Source of the DNA: Uranotaenia lowii
Lineage: Eukaryota > Arthropoda > Insecta > Diptera > Culicidae
Direction of reading: 5' to 3'
Length of the DNA stretch: 64,000 nucleotides
Assembly (NCBI RefSeq): GCF_029784155.1
Contig: NC_073693.1
Location: forward strand, 234,582,304 to 234,646,303
The notes beneath the pieces were generated by a model, which did no database searches, was not told the origin of the DNA, and saw nothing but the letters and a program-made list of their open reading frames with translations. Both the position numbers and the translations under genes were made by a program. Positions 35,839 through 47,021 of this stretch are shown piece by piece. Each line of letters begins with the position of its first letter. Position 1 is the first letter of the stretch.

Positions 35839-36633
35839 ACGAAACAACGGAACGAAGTTTACCGAACACAAAATGCGCACGAAAGATCGTGGCCCGACAA
35901 ACCGAGCGAACAGTACCTCGCACCACCCTCTCGCTCATTTCCCGTTCCCTTGGCCCCACCACTTTTAACCACGCCCCGCTGCGTTGTCCGATTTATGTGT
36001 TCGGCTGCCGAAGGAACACGAATTTGAATTTTGAATTCGCAAAACTGTACGATCGTTTTGCTGATGTTTTCTTTGATTGCAGTAAACTCGACCGAGATTA
36101 TCCGAAGCTCACTAACTGATGTTTTCCGAGTTGTACACACTAAGATTGCAATTATTCCGCTCGGGATAATGACTCTTCGAGCCACAGGGCAGACGGTTTA
36201 ATTTTAAGAAATTCGAATGAAAACCCACCCGAATCTCGTGACGGCTCATCACTCCTGAAATCTAGAATGAATTTTATACGAGCCCACAGGAGCTCGAACG
36301 AATCTCCTATATTCAGGGCAGCATTTTCCCGAATCACGTTAGACACATGGCTTGTCAATTTTTTTTCTCTGTCTATCGACAAGGTGTTTGTTTTTCTCTC
36401 TTTTTCACCAGTGCAATAAAAAACCGCGAAGATTTCACCTTGCAATTTTTCCTTGCAGTTTTCGTTTGATGTTATTGTTAAGTGGCCGGTACTCGCGCAG
36501 GCGTAAATATTTGAATAAATTCGTTTATTTAATTCGCGGTAGTTTCTTAGTACTGAAATTAAAATGATTGTTGAGGCCTGCGGAGAACGGCACAGTTGAT
36601 AACATTGGTTCCTTCGCCCGTGGGTCTCGTCTA
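35839..36633. other. Unassigned sequence upstream of the candidate small gene
   Basis: Overlapping open frames on both strands (35,889-36,119 plus; 36,152-36,445 minus) show no motif. This could hold the 5' UTR or upstream exons of the next feature, but none was demonstrated. Confidence 0.3.
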
Positions 36634-36845
36634 ATGGAATCTACGCGACTCAGTTTGATGGCACGGCCCTGGAACGCCAGATTCGCCCGGTAATCACATT
36701 CATCCTGTGTTTTAGTAAATCTACTAAAATTATTGTTCTCTTTATTTATAGGGAAACTGACCAGCGATCGGTTGAGAACAGTCGGCCCTTCTCTAGCAGG
36801 ACATCATCATCCGGAGTAAATGCCTATGCGGCCTATGCAAAATAA
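36634..36845 (+). CDS. Candidate small spliced gene, 49 codons in two exons
   Basis: Exon 36,634-36,689 and exon 36,752-36,845 are separated by a 62-nt intron with GTAATC donor and TTATTTATAG acceptor, and they join in frame to a stop TAA at 36,843. The protein would be basic and serine/arginine-rich, ending NAYAAYAK. The frame is open upstream of the ATG back to about 36,567 and there includes NIGSFARGS, so this may be only the 3' end of a larger gene. An AATAAA follows at 36,936. I do not recognise the protein; NIGSFAR recalls NPLP1-type neuropeptide repeats but one copy is not evidence. It could also be chance. Confidence 0.3.
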
Positions 36846-36935
36846 GTGTAAGGATATGTAAAATTTTATTCTAATCATGTTGTGTTGTGATTGTGATATC
36901 GTGTGCGTGATTTTGTAAATATATTTGTGTTGATT

Positions 36936-36941
36936 AATAAA
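36936..36941 (+). terminator. Possible polyadenylation signal
   Basis: AATAAA is followed by further AATAA words, about 90 nt after the candidate stop codon. Confidence 0.35.
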
Positions 36942-37227
36942 ATAAAATAATTGAATGCATTGCGTTTCTATTTTATTTAATTTCATCTATTAAAATAACT
37001 GAAAGGGGAGGAGAAACAAAAAAAAGAAGCGCCCCGATCTACAGGAAAAAATCTGAACTCCCCGCAAATCTCGTGTAGAAACCGTTTCGAACTTACAGGT
37101 CGATTTGACAGCTGTTTTCCTGAGCTTTTTTTTCTGTCCCGAAATCGTCCTGTAATTTCAGCTGTTGAAAATACAGGACAAAATCGTCCCGACCACAGGA
37201 GAAAAGATTAAGTGTGTACCTACCGAT

Positions 37228-37951
37228 CATGGTTTCCACATGTACAGATTTATCTAGACAGGTACAGATTTTTGAGCTCATTTCTGGTACAGAATCTGTA
37301 CGTACAGATGACAGTTTTTAAAAATTTTATACAGATTTTTAACTTTTGAAAACTGAAAAAAGTTTTTACATTTTTCTTTCGATCAGTTCATTGAAAACTT
37401 TATAGAAAATAAGTCAAAAGTTAGCTTTTATTATTCTGACGATAGGAGTTCCTTACTGGGAAGTAATCGATGGAACAATTAGATTTCCAAATTTGCTAAA
37501 AATAATAAAATATCTGATTATAATGCTCCACTCGTCAGCAGCGGTTGAGCGCATTTTCTCACAAGTAAATACCAATAAAACCAAAGTTCGTAATCGTCTA
37601 AGTGTTGACACATTGGACGCTATCCTTAGAACAAAAAGTTATTTGAAATTGAACGGCGGATCGAAAAATGACGTATTAAATACGGCGCTCAAAAATCGTT
37701 TCAATAATACTATGTATAAACCCCATGAACATTGGGAAGTGCTAATTTTAGATGTCCGTACTGTAAACTGTACTATGTGCAATAAATTAGTATATATCTT
37801 TTTTAAGATTAAAAATAAGGAAACAAAATGTTCACATATCAACACATTGAATGCAGAACTTTGTTTTCTTCTGTACAGATTTTGGTAAAGATTTTCGGTA
37901 CAAAAAAAGATTTTTTTGATGAGCGGTACAGATTTGGATGTGTCAATACTG
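37228..37951 (+). mobile_element. hAT transposon remnant with 8-bp target duplication
   Basis: CTACCGAT is found at 37,220-37,227 and 37,952-37,959. The right terminus reads (reverse complement) CAGTATTGACACAT, a canonical hAT end, and the left end CATGGTTTCCACAT is a diverged partner. GTACAGATTT words are repeated subterminally on both sides. The interior keeps only the C-terminal part of a transposase. Confidence 0.85.
37493..37750 (+). pseudogene. hAT transposase C-terminal dimerisation domain fragment
   Basis: The reading frame contains HSSAAVERIFSQVNTNKTK followed by RNRLSVDTLDAILRTKSYL, the conserved hAT family C-terminal dimerisation motif. The catalytic core and zinc-finger regions are absent, so this is a deletion derivative that could at most be moved in trans. 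Domain identity is secure; the exact hAT family is unknown. Confidence 0.85.
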
Positions 37952-38060
37952 CTACCGATAGCATCATTGCAGACTGAGTTTGACGAAATAGAATCGATCT
38001 GCATATAAGGCAATTTGCGAGTATGTAGACTCGCGATTTTAACATGCCTGGTATGGATCC

Positions 38061-38602
38061 CCCAGACAACCAGAAGTCGTATTTTATTTTACAGATAATA
38101 TCGTATAGAATGTTATTTAAACTCATTTTCGTATATCTACACCTACAATGTGCGGCCCATGCATATTCTTTATCGTATTTAGGTGTATTGCATGATTTTA
38201 TAACGACAAGGAGAGAGACTCGTATTTATGTACATATGAACTCGACCTTTGTGTACGACAATTCGCAAAAAATCTGTGAAACGACCGATATACCCCAGAC
38301 AACCAGAAGACGTATTTTATTTTACAGATAATATCGTATAGAATGTTTTTTAAAACTTATCTTCGTAGATCTGCACCTACAATGTGCGGCCCATGCATGT
38401 TCTTTATCGTATTTGAATTCATTGCATGGTTTTATTGTGACAATACAATCCAAATCAAGAAATTGTGTGCTAATGTACCTATATGGACTCCAAAATAATA
38501 CGTTTATACTGGTTTTGCTGCATTATATACGATATGTTTACACGTATATTTACACGTATATTTGTGTTGCAAATTCGAAATACCCACCAAATGGTTGTCT
38601 GG
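38061..38602. mobile_element. TIR-type repeat with CCCAGACAACCA ends, left part duplicated
   Basis: CCCAGACAACCAGAAG occurs at 38,061 and again at 38,294; about 115 bp following each are closely similar, a partial duplication 233 bp apart. TGGTTGTCTGG at 38,592-38,602 is the inverted right end. A second copy of the right half (38,443-38,602) is found as 40,389-40,509 plus 59,121-59,162. Confidence 0.6.
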
Positions 38603-38608
38603 TAAGAT

Positions 38609-39498
38609 GCACTATGGGGTTTGAGGCGGCAAAAAGTCAAAAACTGAAATTTATCGGATCGTTTTTTTTTATTTTTACTAGTTAATAACTTAATATTTGA
38701 CTAAGATATTCCCAGTTTTTCAACTCATTATCTTGGATACTGAACGCACCACAGACATCAGACTTTGAAAAATTGAAAAATTTATATGATCAAGAAAAAA
38801 ACTGAATCACATATATTTCTACGGAAAACATTTTTTCTTAAATTTAAAGTACACCATATGAAAGCTCATATTAAAACCTATCATTTGAACCATTCAAAAT
38901 TTTTACACACTTAATTGATCTATGATAATAATGAGTAAATATTTTTTTTTTTCAAAAGTCAAAAACTCTAAAGCCTTGCCAAAAAAAATCCCCGCATTTC
39001 CCCATACTCTTTTCACGATCAACATCTAGGTTAAGGTCCTTAAAATACAATGAAAGAGATTCCAGGCACCTTAAATCAACGTTTTTTGAATTATAATCAA
39101 ATAAAGCTAAAAATATCATGCAAATGGTTAATTTTTACCCATTAATCAGTATAAATTCAACAAAGTTCATATTGGTTTGTCGAAAAAAATGTTTCTCATG
39201 ATCGATCAACCATTTCACACATTTTTCTTTTGAGTTCCATGAAATGTCTTGATAAAATATATCATTCACTGATCAATTAGTCTAAAACCCGGTTATTAAA
39301 GAAAATTAGAAGTAGAGCCAAAAAAATAACACCAAGCATCCTACTTTAGAAGTAGTTTATAACAAAAATTTTGAATGAATTTATTTTAAGTTAGTTAAAA
39401 CAATAATTTTCATACAATATTTTCAAAAATTACAAAATAGTTCAAAACACCTTATCATACTTTTTGCTGCCTCATTGTATGGAACTGCCCCATAGTGC
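38609..39498. mobile_element. TIR element of 890 bp (GCACTATGGGG ends)
   Basis: GCACTATGGGG at 38,609-38,619 and CCCCATAGTGC at 39,488-39,498 are perfect inverted repeats, and GGC(G/A)GCAAAAAGT words just inside both ends are also inverted. GAT directly outside both ends (38,606-38,608; 39,499-39,501) may be a 3-bp target duplication. There is no coding capacity. Confidence 0.7.
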
Positions 39499-39501
39499 GA
39501 T

Positions 39502-40388
39502 GATTAGCCATGATTGACAGATTTTGTCGTGCTATGCATAAAATTATTCGAAATTAAGTTTTTTTTAACATGAAATACGATTTACGGTAAGCTCGCAACT
39601 TTGCTTGCCACTTGGAGATATATGCTATAAAATCGTATATAACTGCAGTGATTCGTAATAATGTGCATGCAATCCTATACCTATGCAAATCAATTCGCAT
39701 GTCTGATTTTCGTAAAACGTATTTGCTGGCAATCGTAAAAGAATACAGATTAGTTCAATAAAATCGTTTATGATAATACGACATCGATGATTAGACTCGT
39801 ATTTAAGGAGGCTTCAAAATGCTGATCTATTTTTAGATCATCGATGACGTGTTCTACGATTTAAAAGATTTTAGTTATAGAAATATACGATTTGTTTTTG
39901 GTTTAATGCCTTTGAAGCAAATCCTCTTGAATTTATATATTCCAGATAGCGTCGAGGAACCATCATGAGCTGCAGATCGTATCGTCAGGGGATCAAGTCC
40001 AGGTACTAACAATACATGAACGTTGAAAAAAATCAGCAATCAGGCAAACAATAAATTTGTACGATATAAACTTGAATTTGACAGCAAAAAACGCATTTCT
40101 TTGAAATAATCTTATTTTTATTATTTTTGGTAATGAATAAACCAATTGGTTTAAAGTACAAAAAAAATAATAATCTTATTTTTATTCAAATGACGGAAAA
40201 TGAGAGCCCTGCACTCAAGTCGCAAAAGACGACCAAATAAGTCGTCAAACTTTCCATATTGTTACGAAAAATATCGCATATTACAACCTCAATCATCTAT
40301 ATGATGATGTAAATTGTCATAGTATATTCCAAAAAGAATCAGGATAGTCGTAAATGATGCGCATGACAAGTCGTGCAAATCGTAATTT
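39502..40388. other. Unassigned repeat-like sequence rich in TCGTA words
   Basis: Frequent CGTAT/TCGTA words resemble 38,061-38,602, so this is probably the rest of the second copy of that repeat. No gene is evident. Confidence 0.4.
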
Positions 40389-40509
40389 AATACAATCCAA
40401 ATCAAGAATATGTTTGCTAATGTACCTATATGGCCTCTAAAATGGTACGTATATACTGGTTTTGCTACATTATATACGATATGTTTACATGTATATTTGA
40501 ACGTATATT
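40389..40509 (+). repeat. Second copy of the CCCAGACAACCA repeat, left of insertion
   Basis: This matches 38,443-38,560 and is cut by the 40,510-59,120 insertion. It resumes at 59,121. Confidence 0.75.
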
Positions 40510-42235
40510 CCCGAGCAGACTTTTATGGCAAAATTATACCTAATTTTGCTATCATGCCTTGAAAGTAAAATGAGGTATCATTTTGCCCGAATAAAGGTGG
40601 TACAATGCCAAAATTTGGGTCTCACTTTTCATATATGGATACCTCGATTATGCCAAGTGTAGGTTTCACTGAAACCTTAATGATGCCTCGTTTAGCCAAC
40701 GTTTTAAAATGAGTTTTGAGGGCATAATGATGCCAAATTTTGCTGTTCTATAGAACCAAAATTTGGCATCGTTGTGCCTTCAAACTTTCTTGAAAAGGCG
40801 GCCTTAACGAGGTATCAAGAAACCCTCAATGATACCAAAAAGTGGCGGAACTGTGCTATCCACGTATAAAAATGGTAGTCATATTTTGGCATTGTTCCCC
40901 CTATATTCGGGACAAATAATTCCAAATTATGCTCAAAAGGCACGATAGCAAAGTTTCTTTAAATTTTATGTTAAAATTAGATTGTTCAAAATTTGCTAAA
41001 AATGTGTGTTGATGATGTCTAGTTGTTTCAAATCTATATAAAAAATACGTTGTTAAAAAACTGATCAAACTAGGTACCGTCAAATGAAGTACCGTAAACT
41101 GGGGGAACTTTGATCATATTTTCATTCATTCTTGAATATTTCGAAAGGGGTGGCTTCTTCGTAATAACTAAAAGTTTTAAAACACTTACTGAGGTGAGGA
41201 GTATAAAACATGATCATTGATTGCATTTAATTCAAACGACATTAGTGGTTATAATTAAATGTTTGTTACAAAACCAGGTTCCGAGATTCGGGGTTACTTT
41301 GATCACTATGATTTTTACGTACCTCAACATCTTCAAAATTATTGTTATGGTGCCATTTAACACAGAAGGCATAAACATTAATAACAGTAATTTTTGATAC
41401 AACTAAACTGATTGTTTCAACGTTTTTTTTTTCAAAAACGTTTATAATCAAAACATGGACAATGTTGCTACATACATCTAGGGGTAAAAATTATATACAT
41501 TTCTCAATTTGTTTTGACCTCAAAAACAAATGAAATTTTGCCTTCATGCAATTCTCTAGGTCTTCGCACTGTTCCTATGTTCTTTTTTTTTTTTCTTAAA
41601 ATTGCACCATTTGATAGGGTTTTAGCCATTTTTGTTATACGGGCTTTCTCATGGAAAATCACCGTTTTTATTCAATACCCAAAAATTATCAAAAAATTAC
41701 CATAAAAGTAACACTTAGACTAAGCCTAAACAAAGAAAACAGTTGATCTTTCATATAAAACCAGCCATTTGCTTCTAAATGCTTCAATTTGATTAGAAGA
41801 GATGTTTGTTTGTAAGCCTTCGAAAAACCAGATCTTTTTGCCTTTCTAACAGAAAGGTTTGGTTATCGGTCGATTTGAGAGATCATTAATTATGGGTCTT
41901 AGACATACCTTTATAGGTACCTATCGACTCAGCTCGACGAGTTCTGTTGATGTCCGTGGATTTGTATGTGCCATTTTAAAAATGTCTAGAACGTTTTTGC
42001 GAAACTGGGCTGCACAATTAAAATGATTTTAGTCTCAAAAGAATGCATTTTTTTTTCTACACAACCCTTTCAAAAACGGGAAAAAAACAAAATGGTTGAA
42101 ACCGTTTTCTTTACCAAATACATACATATCATACTTATTATGGCATATAAAAAAGTTGCTAGTGGCGCCTCGAAGCAGCAGCACCAGCAATCATTTATAA
42201 ATTGGAGATAATCAAAATAAAAAAATAATATTTAT

Positions 42236-42305
42236 TAACTCGAGACTTGAACCAAACCCCTTCAGATTCAAAGTTTCAAGCGCTATCCAATAAACCATCG
42301 GCACG
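42236..42305 (-). ncRNA. tRNA-like Pol III module A, unit 1 (SINE-like)
   Basis: On the minus strand, box A TGGTTTATTGGATAG (42,283-42,297) and box B GGTTCAAGTCT (42,243-42,253) sit at tRNA-like spacing. A run of seven T (42,219-42,225) follows as a possible terminator. The arms do not fold into a canonical tRNA. Confidence 0.5.
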
Positions 42306-42484
42306 CTTGATAAAGTGCGGCTCAAACTCAAATAGGTAAAAGGCATTACTAAGACGCACCGTGGTCTGGGCAGTTTCTCAGTCTGCTGGGGCAAATACGG
42401 CAACAGTGTTTATATCTTACACTTCTTGCTTTTCAATGCAGCAAATGGCGGATGGGCGTTTCCTTCAGAGTCCGCCATGCCTAT

Positions 42485-42520
42485 AGACATTATAATTTCA
42501 TTTATGAAATTATAGTGTCT
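42485..42520. repeat. Hairpin with 17-bp arms, present in each macro-unit
   Basis: AGACATTATAATTTCAT pairs with 42,504-42,520 with one wobble or mismatch. The same hairpin occurs in units 2, 3 and 4 near 45,840, 49,246 and 51,858. Confidence 0.75.
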
Positions 42521-42675
42521 AAAGCCATGCCGGGTGTCAACAAAATGCAGAGCCGTACAGGAAACTGCGTTGGGGGGGAATTTATATGAAGATCTTATGA
42601 CCCTCGTTTTTTTTTACCCGTGTTGAAGAATGAATTTATGTTTTTTTTTTCATTTCTACATACTCATACATAATT

Positions 42676-43217
42676 TAGATTCAATTTCAGATGCAGAATT
42701 CAGATTCAGTTTTCAAATTCAGGATACAGGTTTAGGAATCAGAATTCAGGATTCAAAATTCAGAATTCAAAATTCAGATTCAGAACTCATATTCAGATTC
42801 AGAATTTAGATTCAGAATTCAGATTCAGAATTCAGATTAAGAATTCAGATTCAGAATTCAGATTCAGAATTCAGATTCAGAATTCAGATTCAGAATTCAG
42901 ATTCAGAATTCAGATTCAGAATTCAGATTCAGAATTCAGATTCAGAATTCAGAATTCAGATTCAGAATTCAGATTCAGAATTCAGATTCAGAATTCAGAT
43001 TCAGAATTCAGATTCAGAATTCAGATTCAGAATTCAGATTCAGAATTCAGATTCAGAATTCAGATTCAGAATTCAGATTCAGAATTCAGATTCAGAATTC
43101 AGATTCAGAATTCAAATTCAGAATTCAGATTCAGAATTCAGATTCAGAATTCAGATTCAGATTTCAGATTCAGAATTCAGAATCAGAATTCAGATTCAGA
43201 ATTCAGATTCAGAATTT
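42676..43217. repeat. 13-bp minisatellite array A, unit 1
   Basis: These are AGATTCAGAATTC units with eroded left edge. Each full unit contains GAATTC. Confidence 0.95.
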
Positions 43218-43680
43218 TTGTAAATTTATTTTCGGCATATCGGTGAAAAATTTAGATTCATGGAGAAAGAATATCAGAATTAAAAATTGATGAAGCTGGA
43301 TGTTGCGAGGTAAAGTATGGTGTACGTTAATAAATTTTCCTTGCAAAAATGTTCTTTCGCTCTTTTCATCATCCGTAAAATTTCTCCTCACTTTATCAAT
43401 TTTCAATTCTGGAATTGTTTCTCCAAGAATACCAATTTTCACAGTTTTTGATAAATTTGCGATGACTTAAAAATCATTACGCATGAAAACACGATTTTGT
43501 TTTGTGAAAACTTTTATTCACAATTTTTCTGAAATTAAGTTTGCTGCATACTTTTAGGGGTAAAACCATACTATTAAAAGTTGTAAAATCCGAAATCATA
43601 AAAAAAAATTTTGGATGAAAGAAATTTCAATGTTGAAAACCGCGTGATGCAAAACAATCAAAATGAGATTTACAAGATTA

Positions 43681-44716
43681 AGAATTCAGATTCAGAATTC
43701 AGATTCAGAATTCAGATTCAGAATTCAGATTCAGAATTCAGATTCAGAATTCAGAATTCAGATTCAGAATTCAGATTCAGAATTCAGATTCAGAATTCAG
43801 ATTCAGAATTCAGAATTCAGATTCAGAATTCAGATTCAGAATTCAGATTCAGAATTCAGATTCAGAATTCAGATTCAGAATTCAGATTCAGAATTCAGAT
43901 TCAGAATTCAGATTCAGAATTCAGATTCAGAATTCAGATTCAGAATTCAGATTCAGAATTCAGATTCAGAATTCAGATTCAGAATTCAGATTCAGAATTC
44001 AGATTCAGAATTCAGATTCAGAATTCAGATTCAGAATTCAGATTCAGAATTCAAATTCAGAATTCAGATTCAGAATTCAGATTCAGAATTCAGATCCAGA
44101 ATTCAGATTCAGAATTCAGATTCAGAATTCAGATTCAGAATTCAGATTCAGAATTCAGATTCAGAATTCAGATTCAGAATTCAGATTCAGAATTCAGATT
44201 CAGAAATCAGATTCAGAATTCAGATTCAGAATTCAGATTCAGAATTCAGATTCAGAATTCAGATTCAGAATTCAGATTCAGAATTCAGATTCAGAATTCA
44301 GATTCAGAATTCAGATTCAGAATTCAGATTCAGAATTCAGATTCAGAATTCAGATTCAGAATTCAGATTCAGAATTCAGATTCAGAATTCAGATTCAGAA
44401 TTCAGATTCAGAATTCAGATTCAGAATTTAGATTCAGAATTCAGATTCAGAATTCAGATTCAGAATTCAGATTCAGAATTCAGATTCAGAATTCAGATTC
44501 AGAGTTCAGATTCAGAATTCAGATTCAGAATTCAGATTCAGAATTCAGATTCAGAATTCAGATTCAGAATTCAGATTCAGAATTCAGATTCAGAACTCAG
44601 ATTCAGAATTCAGATTCAGAATTCAGATTCAGAATTCAGATTCAGAATACAGATTTAGAATTCAAGTTCAGAGTTCAAATTCAGAATTCAGATTGAGAAT
44701 TCAGATTTAGAATTCT
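43681..44716. repeat. 13-bp minisatellite array B, unit 1
   Basis: The array has about 75 units of AGATTCAGAATTC with rare single-base variants (AAATTC, AGATCC, GAAATC, GAGTTC), and decays into looser variants at the right edge. Confidence 0.95.
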
Positions 44717-45007
44717 GATTAAGAATTTGGATTAAAGATCAACCTGGAATTTGAAATTGGAACTTATATTCAAATATTAGACTAAGTGTTGTAACTCAAA
44801 ATTCAAACTTTAGAATCAGAATAAGATTTCAGATTTAGTTTCCAGAATGAGATTAATCATTTAATAGTCATATTACTTTCCCCTCCTTTTGTGGGAATTT
44901 TTCCTCTATGCATGGTTGAGCTCTAAAAAAGGTATCATGCTAGGGCACGCGTCACGGCTATCCATCAATATTGTAGTTGGTTTTACTTATTCAGTAAAAA
45001 AAAGCAT

Positions 45008-45080
45008 AAAAAAACAGTAAGATTCGAACCGTGACCAGCAACGTGATAGTTCTGGTTGCTACCACGGCACCATTTCAGCG
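45008..45080 (-). ncRNA. tRNA-like Pol III module B, unit 1
   Basis: On the minus strand, a box A-like TGGTGCCGTGGTAGC (45,058-45,072) is followed at tRNA spacing by a perfect box B GGTTCGAATCT (45,020-45,030), then TTTTTTT (45,008-45,014). It looks tRNA-derived but lacks good T-arm pairing. Confidence 0.5.
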
Positions 45081-45590
45081 TGTTATAAATCTTGGAAATT
45101 CTACTGTTTAAATACCATTCTTTCCATACATAAAATGAGCTCCTTACATACCAGTTCGCTTTTCCCCAAAAAAACGTATCAGGCATCATTTTTTGCCTTT
45201 CTAACAGAAAGGTTTGGTTATCGGTCGATTTGAGAGATCATTAATTATGGGTCTTAGACATACCTTTATAGGTACCTATCGACTCAGCTCGACGAGTTCT
45301 GTTGATGTCCGTGGATTTGTATGTGCCATTTTAAAAATGTCTAGAACGTTTTTGCGAAACTGGGCTGCACAATTAAAATGATTTTAGTCTCAAAAGAATG
45401 CATTTTTTTTTCTACACAACCCTTTCAAAAACGGGAAAAAAACAAAATAGTTGAAACCGTTTTCTTTACCAAATACATACATATCATACTTATTATGGCA
45501 TATAAAAAAGTTGCTAGTGGCGCCTCGAAGCAGCAGCACCAGCAATCATTTATAAATTGGAGATAATCAAAATAAAAAAATAATATTTAT

Positions 45591-45660
45591 TAACTCGAGA
45601 CTTGAACCAAAACCCTTCAGATTCAAAGTTTCAAGCGCTATCCAATAAACCATCGGCACG
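45591..45660 (-). ncRNA. tRNA-like Pol III module A, unit 2
   Basis: Box B complement at 45,598-45,608 and box A complement at 45,638-45,652, as in unit 1. Confidence 0.5.
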
Positions 45661-46030
45661 CTTGATAAAGAGCGGCTCAAACTCAAATAGGTAAAAGGCA
45701 TTATTAAGACGCACCGTGGTCTGGGCAGTTTCTCAGTCTGCTGGGGCAAATACGGCAACAGTGTTTATATCTTACACTTCTTGCTTTTCAATGCAGCAAA
45801 TGGCGGATGGGCGTTTCCTTCAGAGTCCGCCATGCCTATAGACATTATAATTTCATTTATGAAATTATAGTGTCTAAAGCCATGCCGGGTGTCAACAAAA
45901 TGCAGAGCCGTACAGGAAACTGCGTTGGGGGGGAATTTATATGAAGATCTTATGACCCTCGTTTTTTTTTACCCGTGTTGAAGAATGAATTTATGTTTTT
46001 TTTTTCATTTCTACATACTCATACATAATT

Positions 46031-46557
46031 TAGATTCAATTTCAGATGCAGAATTCAGATTCAGTTTTCAAATTCAGGATACAGGTTTAGGAATCAGAAT
46101 TCAGGATTCAAAATTCAGAATTCAAAATTCAGATTCAGAACTCATATTCAGATTCAGAATTTAGATTCAGAATTCAGATTCAGAATTCAGATTAAGAATT
46201 CAGATTCAGAATTCAGATTCAGAATTCAGATTCAGAATTCAGATTCAGAATTCAGATTCAGAATTCAGATTCAGAATTCAGATTCAGAATTCAGATTCAG
46301 AATTCAGATTCAGATTCAGAATTCAGATTCAGAATTCAGATTCAGAATTCAGATTCAGAATTCAGATTCAGAATTCAGATTCAGAATTCAGATTCAGAAT
46401 TCAGATTCAGAATTCAGATTCAGAATTCAGATTCAGAATTCAGATTCAGAATTCAAATTCAGAATTCAGATTCAGAATTCAGATTCAGAATTCAGATTCA
46501 GATTTCAGATTCAGAATTCAGAATCAGAATTCAGATTCAGAATTCAGATTCAGAATT
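46031..46557. repeat. 13-bp minisatellite array A, unit 2
   Basis: Same repeat and orientation as unit 1. Confidence 0.95.
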
Positions 46558-47021
46558 TTTGTAAATTTATTTTCGGCATATCGGTGAAAAATTTAGATTC
46601 ATGGAGAAAGAATATCAGAATTAAAAATTGATGAAGCTGGATGTTGCGAGGTAAAGTATGGTGTACGTTAATAAATTTTCCTTGCAAAAATGTTCTTTCG
46701 CTCTTTTCATCATCCGTAAAATTTCTCCTCACTTTATCAATTTTCAATTCTGGAATTGTTTCTCCAAGAATACCAATTTTCACAGTTTTTGATAAATTTG
46801 CAATGACTTAAAAATCATTACGCATGAAAACACGATTTTGTTTTGTGAAAACTTTTATTCACAATTTTTCTGAAATTAAGTTTGCTGCATACTTTTAGGG
46901 GTAAAACCATACTATTAAAAGTTGTAAAATCCGAAATCATAAAAAAAAATTTTGGATGAAAGAAATTTCAATGTTGAAAACCGCGTGATGCAAAACAATC
47001 AAAATGAGATTTACAAGATTA

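Larger units (their letters stand above)
41841..45195. repeat. Tandem macro-unit 1 (3,355 bp)
   Basis: It starts with the palindrome CCTTTCTAACAGAAAGG, then a unique lead of about 830 bp, 13-bp array A, a 460-bp spacer, 13-bp array B and a 470-bp tail. The non-array parts are nearly identical to units 2-4, differing by scattered single bases. Confidence 0.95.

Noticed and set aside
36133..37219. Possible TIR element (GTACACACT at 36,133, AGTGTGTAC at 37,211)
   Set aside because: Only nine bases are inverted and no target duplication was found. This is too weak to call.
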